From DATKKK01 sp035542975 (GTDB lineage Archaea; Thermoproteota; Bathyarchaeia; Bathyarchaeales; Bathycorpusculaceae), in NCBI GenBank assembly GCA_035542975.1, contig DATKKK010000049.1, positions 1 to 17,538 on the forward strand: a stretch of 17,538 nucleotides of DNA, read 5' to 3'. The translations under genes and the position numbers were made by a program. Within the stretch, counting starts at the first letter, position 1; every line of letters starts with the position of its first letter. The notes below the pieces were generated by a model. That model was not told the origin of the DNA. It saw only the letters and a list, made by a program, of their open reading frames with translations, and searched no databases. This document shows, one piece after another, positions 14,874 through 17,538 of the stretch.

Positions 14874-16256
14874 TTACGCCTTTTGCTTTTCCCGTTTCAT
14901 TATTTCTCTACCCACGATGACGCCTGATGCCGAGGCTTGAACCAGCCCCCTTGTAACGCCTGCCCCATCACCAATCGTGAACAAGTTATGAATCTTCGTT
15001 TCTAAACTGTTGCTCAAATGAAGCCGCGAAGAGTAAAACTTCACCTCAATACCATACAACAGTGTGTCTCTTGAATGAATGCCAAGGCAGATTTTGTCAA
15101 GGGCTTGAAGCATCTCCCGTATGTCAGCCAAGTACCGGTAGGGCAAAACGAAGCTTAAATCTCCAGGCGTCGCGTTCTTCAACGTTGGAATCACTACGCT
15201 GCGGTCGATTCTTTCATGTGTTGACCGTCTTCCTGATTCCAAATCGCCTAAACGCTGTATTATTACGCCACCGCTTAGAAGGTTCGAGAGACGAGCGACA
15301 TATTTTCCGTAGGCAATAGGTTCCTTGAAAGGTTCAGTGAAAGACGTGCTTACCAGAATGGCGAAGTTGGTGTTTTCAGTTTTTCTCTCCGCGTAGCTTT
15401 GACCGTTTACGGTTAAAACCCCATCGTAAGATTCGGTTATGACCTCGCCGTAGGGCGCAACACAAAAGGTGCGAACTTGATCGTCAAACGACCGTGAATA
15501 ATAAACAAGCTTCGGTTCGTAAAGAACGTCTGTCAGTTCCTCCATGACAGAAGCCAAGAGTTCAACTCGTATTCCAACGTCAACTGGGTTGTTGAACGTT
15601 TTCAAACCCAAGGCTTGCCCTTCGGATTGAAGCCATTCAGCGCCGCTTCTGCCGGGTGCAGCAATCACATATTTTGCGAAGATTCTTTCGCCGTTAGCGG
15701 TTTCGACTCCTTCGACCGTGTTGTTTTTAACGATAAGCCCCTTGACGTCTGTTTTGGGCTTGAACTCGACTTTGCCGTCTAGTTCTTGTTGCATTTTTCT
15801 AAGAGTCTGGGCGCATCTCTCGGTTCCCATGTGCCGAATTCTTTGGCGGACAAGCTTCAACCCAGCCAACGATGCTTTTCGTTCGATTTCCTCTATCTTT
15901 TCAGCTTCTCCACCGTACACGTGATCTGTGGCTCCGAACTTCAAGTAAACCTCGTCAACATACTCAATGAGTACATCAAGCTCTTTTGTTGACATGTACT
16001 GGTTGAGCCATCCGCCTACTTCGCTGGACAAGGTTAGTTTTCCGTCACTGAACGCACCTGCCCCGCCCCATCCAGACAAAACAGCACAGGGATCGCAGTG
16101 CATGCATTCAAACCCGCGGCTTGACGGACATTTGCGTTGGTTGATGTCTTTGCCTCTGTCCAACATCAGAATCTTCAAATTGTTTTTTTCATTTAGCTCG
16201 AGTGCTGAGAAGATACCTGCTGGACCAGCTCCAACGATGATTACGTCATACTTCAA
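14874..16256 (-). CDS. FAD-dependent dehydrogenase (COG2509-type)
   Basis: A 460-residue flavoprotein. DVIIVGAGPAGIFSALEL at the N-terminus is the FAD-binding GxGxxG Rossmann motif. A cysteine cluster (KCPSSRG, then CMHCDPC) precedes GWGGAGAFSDGKLTL. Near the C-terminus, FTIGDGAGVTRGLVQASASG is the second FAD-binding motif with the aspartate that contacts the ribitol. This pattern fits the uncharacterised FAD-dependent dehydrogenases of COG2509, whose substrate is not known. The start is TTG at 16256, with GGTGA about 10 bases upstream; no better ATG precedes the dinucleotide-binding motif. It ends 5 bases before the zinc-ribbon gene, so it may be part of that operon. Confidence 0.87.
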   Translation of the reverse strand: MKYDVIIVGAGPAGIFSALELNEKNNLKILMLDRGKDINQRKCPSSRGFECMHCDPCAVLSGWGGAGAFSDGKLTLSSEVGGWLNQYMSTKELDVLIEYVDEVYLKFGATDHVYGGEAEKIEEIERKASLAGLKLVRQRIRHMGTERCAQTLRKMQQELDGKVEFKPKTDVKGLIVKNNTVEGVETANGERIFAKYVIAAPGRSGAEWLQSEGQALGLKTFNNPVDVGIRVELLASVMEELTDVLYEPKLVYYSRSFDDQVRTFCVAPYGEVITESYDGVLTVNGQSYAERKTENTNFAILVSTSFTEPFKEPIAYGKYVARLSNLLSGGVIIQRLGDLESGRRSTHERIDRSVVIPTLKNATPGDLSFVLPYRYLADIREMLQALDKICLGIHSRDTLLYGIEVKFYSSRLHLSNSLETKIHNLFTIGDGAGVTRGLVQASASGVIVGREIMKREKQKA

Positions 16257-16346
16257 AGGTTTGTTTCACCTGAAACCCAGAAGTAGATGTAACAACTAGG
16301 ATATATTTGTAGCGAGAAAGCCAGAAGCCCCGAGTGACGAGAAGGG

Positions 16347-16697
16347 TTATTGTTGCTTGTGCGGTACTAGACACAGAAACTTCAGCATTTTCGTGCTTGT
16401 GTTCTTGAATTGATGCTGCTCGTTAGGTGGAACAAAAACTGCATCGCCAGCTTTGAATTTTCTTTCTTCTCCGCCGCCGAAGACTGTGCCCTCGCCTTCT
16501 AGAATGAAAACTTCATGTTCCCACGGATGGCTATGCAGGGGACTATAACCCCCAGATTCCATTTCGAAAAGTCTCATAGCGAAATTTGGGGCACCGATTT
16601 CTTTGGTAATAAGCCACCTGACTTTGAGTTTTGAGGCTCCTTCGTCCGCATCTTTTGCGACAACATCTTTGTAATTGAAGACTTTCATCATGTTCAC
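16347..16697 (-). CDS. Small cupin-domain protein
   Basis: A single-domain cupin of about 116 residues. Motif 1 is SPLHSHPWEHEVFILEGEG (about 52-70) and motif 2 is GDAVFVPPNEQHQFKN (about 84-99), giving the usual three histidines and one glutamate for a divalent metal. Such small cupins act as isomerases, dioxygenases or sugar- or metal-binding proteins; the substrate is not predictable. The frame opens at GTG 16697, while ATG codons at 16691 and 16688 are equally likely starts. It is 90 bases upstream of the FAD dehydrogenase gene on the same strand and divergent from the small gene at 16854. Confidence 0.88.
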   Translation of the reverse strand: MNMMKVFNYKDVVAKDADEGASKLKVRWLITKEIGAPNFAMRLFEMESGGYSPLHSHPWEHEVFILEGEGTVFGGGEERKFKAGDAVFVPPNEQHQFKNTSTKMLKFLCLVPHKQQ

Positions 16698-16853
16698 GCA
16701 TCAGAATGATAATGGCTTCGAACATTAGTCTTTTACGGTTCATAAAAAGCGGAACAGCGTTTCTTCAAGTCTGAAATCTGTTTGTTTCAGCAATTAATAA
16801 GTTAAACAACCGTCTAAAAAGACTGGTAAACAACATGCTTCTAGTGATTGAAG

Positions 16854-17048
16854 ATGAGCAACACCAAACTGTTAAGATGCCAAAAATGCGGAAAAACTTT
16901 AGGCTACGTCACCGTCTTCGCGAAGGGTCTAACAGCCTTACCGCAACAACTCCAAGACGTGAAACTGGTTGCTGTTTGCATCATGTTTCCAAAGCGCGCA
17001 TGGAAAATAGAATTCACGAAAAATTATAAACACCAACCTTCGAACTGA
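16854..17048 (+). CDS. Small cysteine-containing protein (64 aa), possible zinc ribbon
   Basis: The ATG at 16854 follows GTGAT closely; a TTG two codons upstream is an alternative. The protein begins MSNTKLLRCQKCGKTLGYV, with a CxxC knuckle at about residues 9-12 and a third cysteine at about 42 (VAVCIMF). Only three cysteines are present, so a complete four-cysteine zinc site would need another ligand or a partner. I recognise no named family. It ends 14 bases before the DUF429 gene on the same strand, so the two are likely cotranscribed. Confidence 0.65.
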   Translation: MSNTKLLRCQKCGKTLGYVTVFAKGLTALPQQLQDVKLVAVCIMFPKRAWKIEFTKNYKHQPSN

Positions 17049-17062
17049 ATGAGTGAAATCAG

Positions 17063-17538
17063 ATGCTGACAGTCGGTCTAGATCTGGCAGGCGTGGAAAG
17101 CAGATCCACAGGGTTCTGCGTCCTCAAATACATGAACGCAGAGACCTCGCTAGTCTACAAAGACGAAGAAATAATCAACGGTATCGAGATGAGCAAGCCT
17201 GAAGCAGTAGCAATTGACGCACCCCTAAGCCTCCCAATAGGAAGAAAATCCATAGAACAAAGAACAAACGTTCACCTAAGAGAATGCGACAAAGAACTCC
17301 TGCGAAGAAAGATAAAATTCTTCCCAATCACCCTAGGACCCATGAGAAAACTGACCACCCGCGGCATAAACCTCAGAAAAAACCTCGAAAACAGGCGCTT
17401 CAAAGTGATAGAAGTGTATCCTGGAGGCGCTCAAGACGTTCTAGAAATCCCAAGAAAACAGCTAGGTCTCGAAAAATTGAAAGAAGGTCTGGAGAAGTTG
17501 GGAGTGAAAGGATTGAAAGAGCGAATCAGCGACCATGA
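17063..17538 (+). CDS. DUF429-family predicted nuclease, 3' end outside window
   Basis: The frame opens at ATG 17063, with GAGTGA about 6 bases upstream, and runs without a stop to the window end, 158 codons plus two bases. It begins MLTVGLDLAGVES, then has VAIDAPLSLPIG, HLRECDKELLRRKIKFFPIT, LGPMRKLTTRGI and VIEVYPGGAQD. These are the conserved blocks of the DUF429/COG2410 family, proteins with an RNase H-like fold predicted to be nucleases. The acidic residues of GLDLAG and AIDAP would be the metal ligands. The biological role is unknown. An ORF in another frame from 17284 is a shadow of this gene. Confidence 0.88.
   Translation, partial: MLTVGLDLAGVESRSTGFCVLKYMNAETSLVYKDEEIINGIEMSKPEAVAIDAPLSLPIGRKSIEQRTNVHLRECDKELLRRKIKFFPITLGPMRKLTTRGINLRKNLENRRFKVIEVYPGGAQDVLEIPRKQLGLEKLKEGLEKLGVKGLKERISDH

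Noticed and set aside
17284..17538. Open frame encoding a very basic 84-residue protein
   Set aside because: It lies inside the DUF429 gene in another frame; its arginine- and lysine-rich composition is typical of a shadow.

Overview
The window reads as chromosomal DNA of an archaeon, most likely a TACK-group lineage such as Bathyarchaeia; the lineage is an inference. The archaeal signs are a class I lysyl-tRNA synthetase, two deoxyhypusine synthase family genes, an intron-bearing tRNA gene with a bulge-helix-bulge splice motif, archaeal-type DeoC and ArgS, and a mix of ATG, GTG and TTG starts behind GAGGTGA-type ribosome binding sites. I see no transposase, integrase, phage gene or CRISPR array. 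Coding density is high and no stretch longer than about 300 bases lacks a gene.

Layout. 1-1538: the 3' part of one deoxyhypusine synthase gene meets a complete paralogue tail to tail, with overlapping stop codons. 1814-4480: deoC converges on argS. 4581-6096: a histone-deacetylase-fold amidohydrolase, a strong inverted repeat, then an Lrp/AsnC-type regulator that converges on an EamA transporter (6105-7010). 7281-7387: a minus-strand tRNA-Arg(GCG) gene with a 28-nt intron and encoded CCA. 7559-10462: an MFS transporter, three small genes of unknown function and a winged-helix-type regulator, all on the minus strand. A shared promoter-type element lies at almost the same distance (47-48 bases) upstream of the MFS gene and of the first small gene. 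10510-12114: class I lysS. 12180-14868: a four-gene cassette (four-helix membrane protein, SPFH protein with two zinc ribbons, helical protein, zinc-ribbon protein) that resembles the bacterial YdjG/YdjI membrane-stress modules. Upstream on the same strand are an FAD-dependent dehydrogenase (14874-16256) and a cupin (16347-16697). 16854-17538: a small cysteine-containing protein and the start of a DUF429 (RNase H-fold) gene cut by the window end.

How the genes work together. Most annotated genes are housekeeping (translation factor modification, aminoacyl-tRNA synthesis, deoxyribose-phosphate catabolism). Two groups look like less described units. The first is the regulator, small proteins and MFS transporter tied by the repeated TGACCA/TGGTCA element, which suggests a small regulon. 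The second is the SPFH/zinc-ribbon cassette, which probably assembles a membrane-associated complex. No function is assigned to the small proteins.
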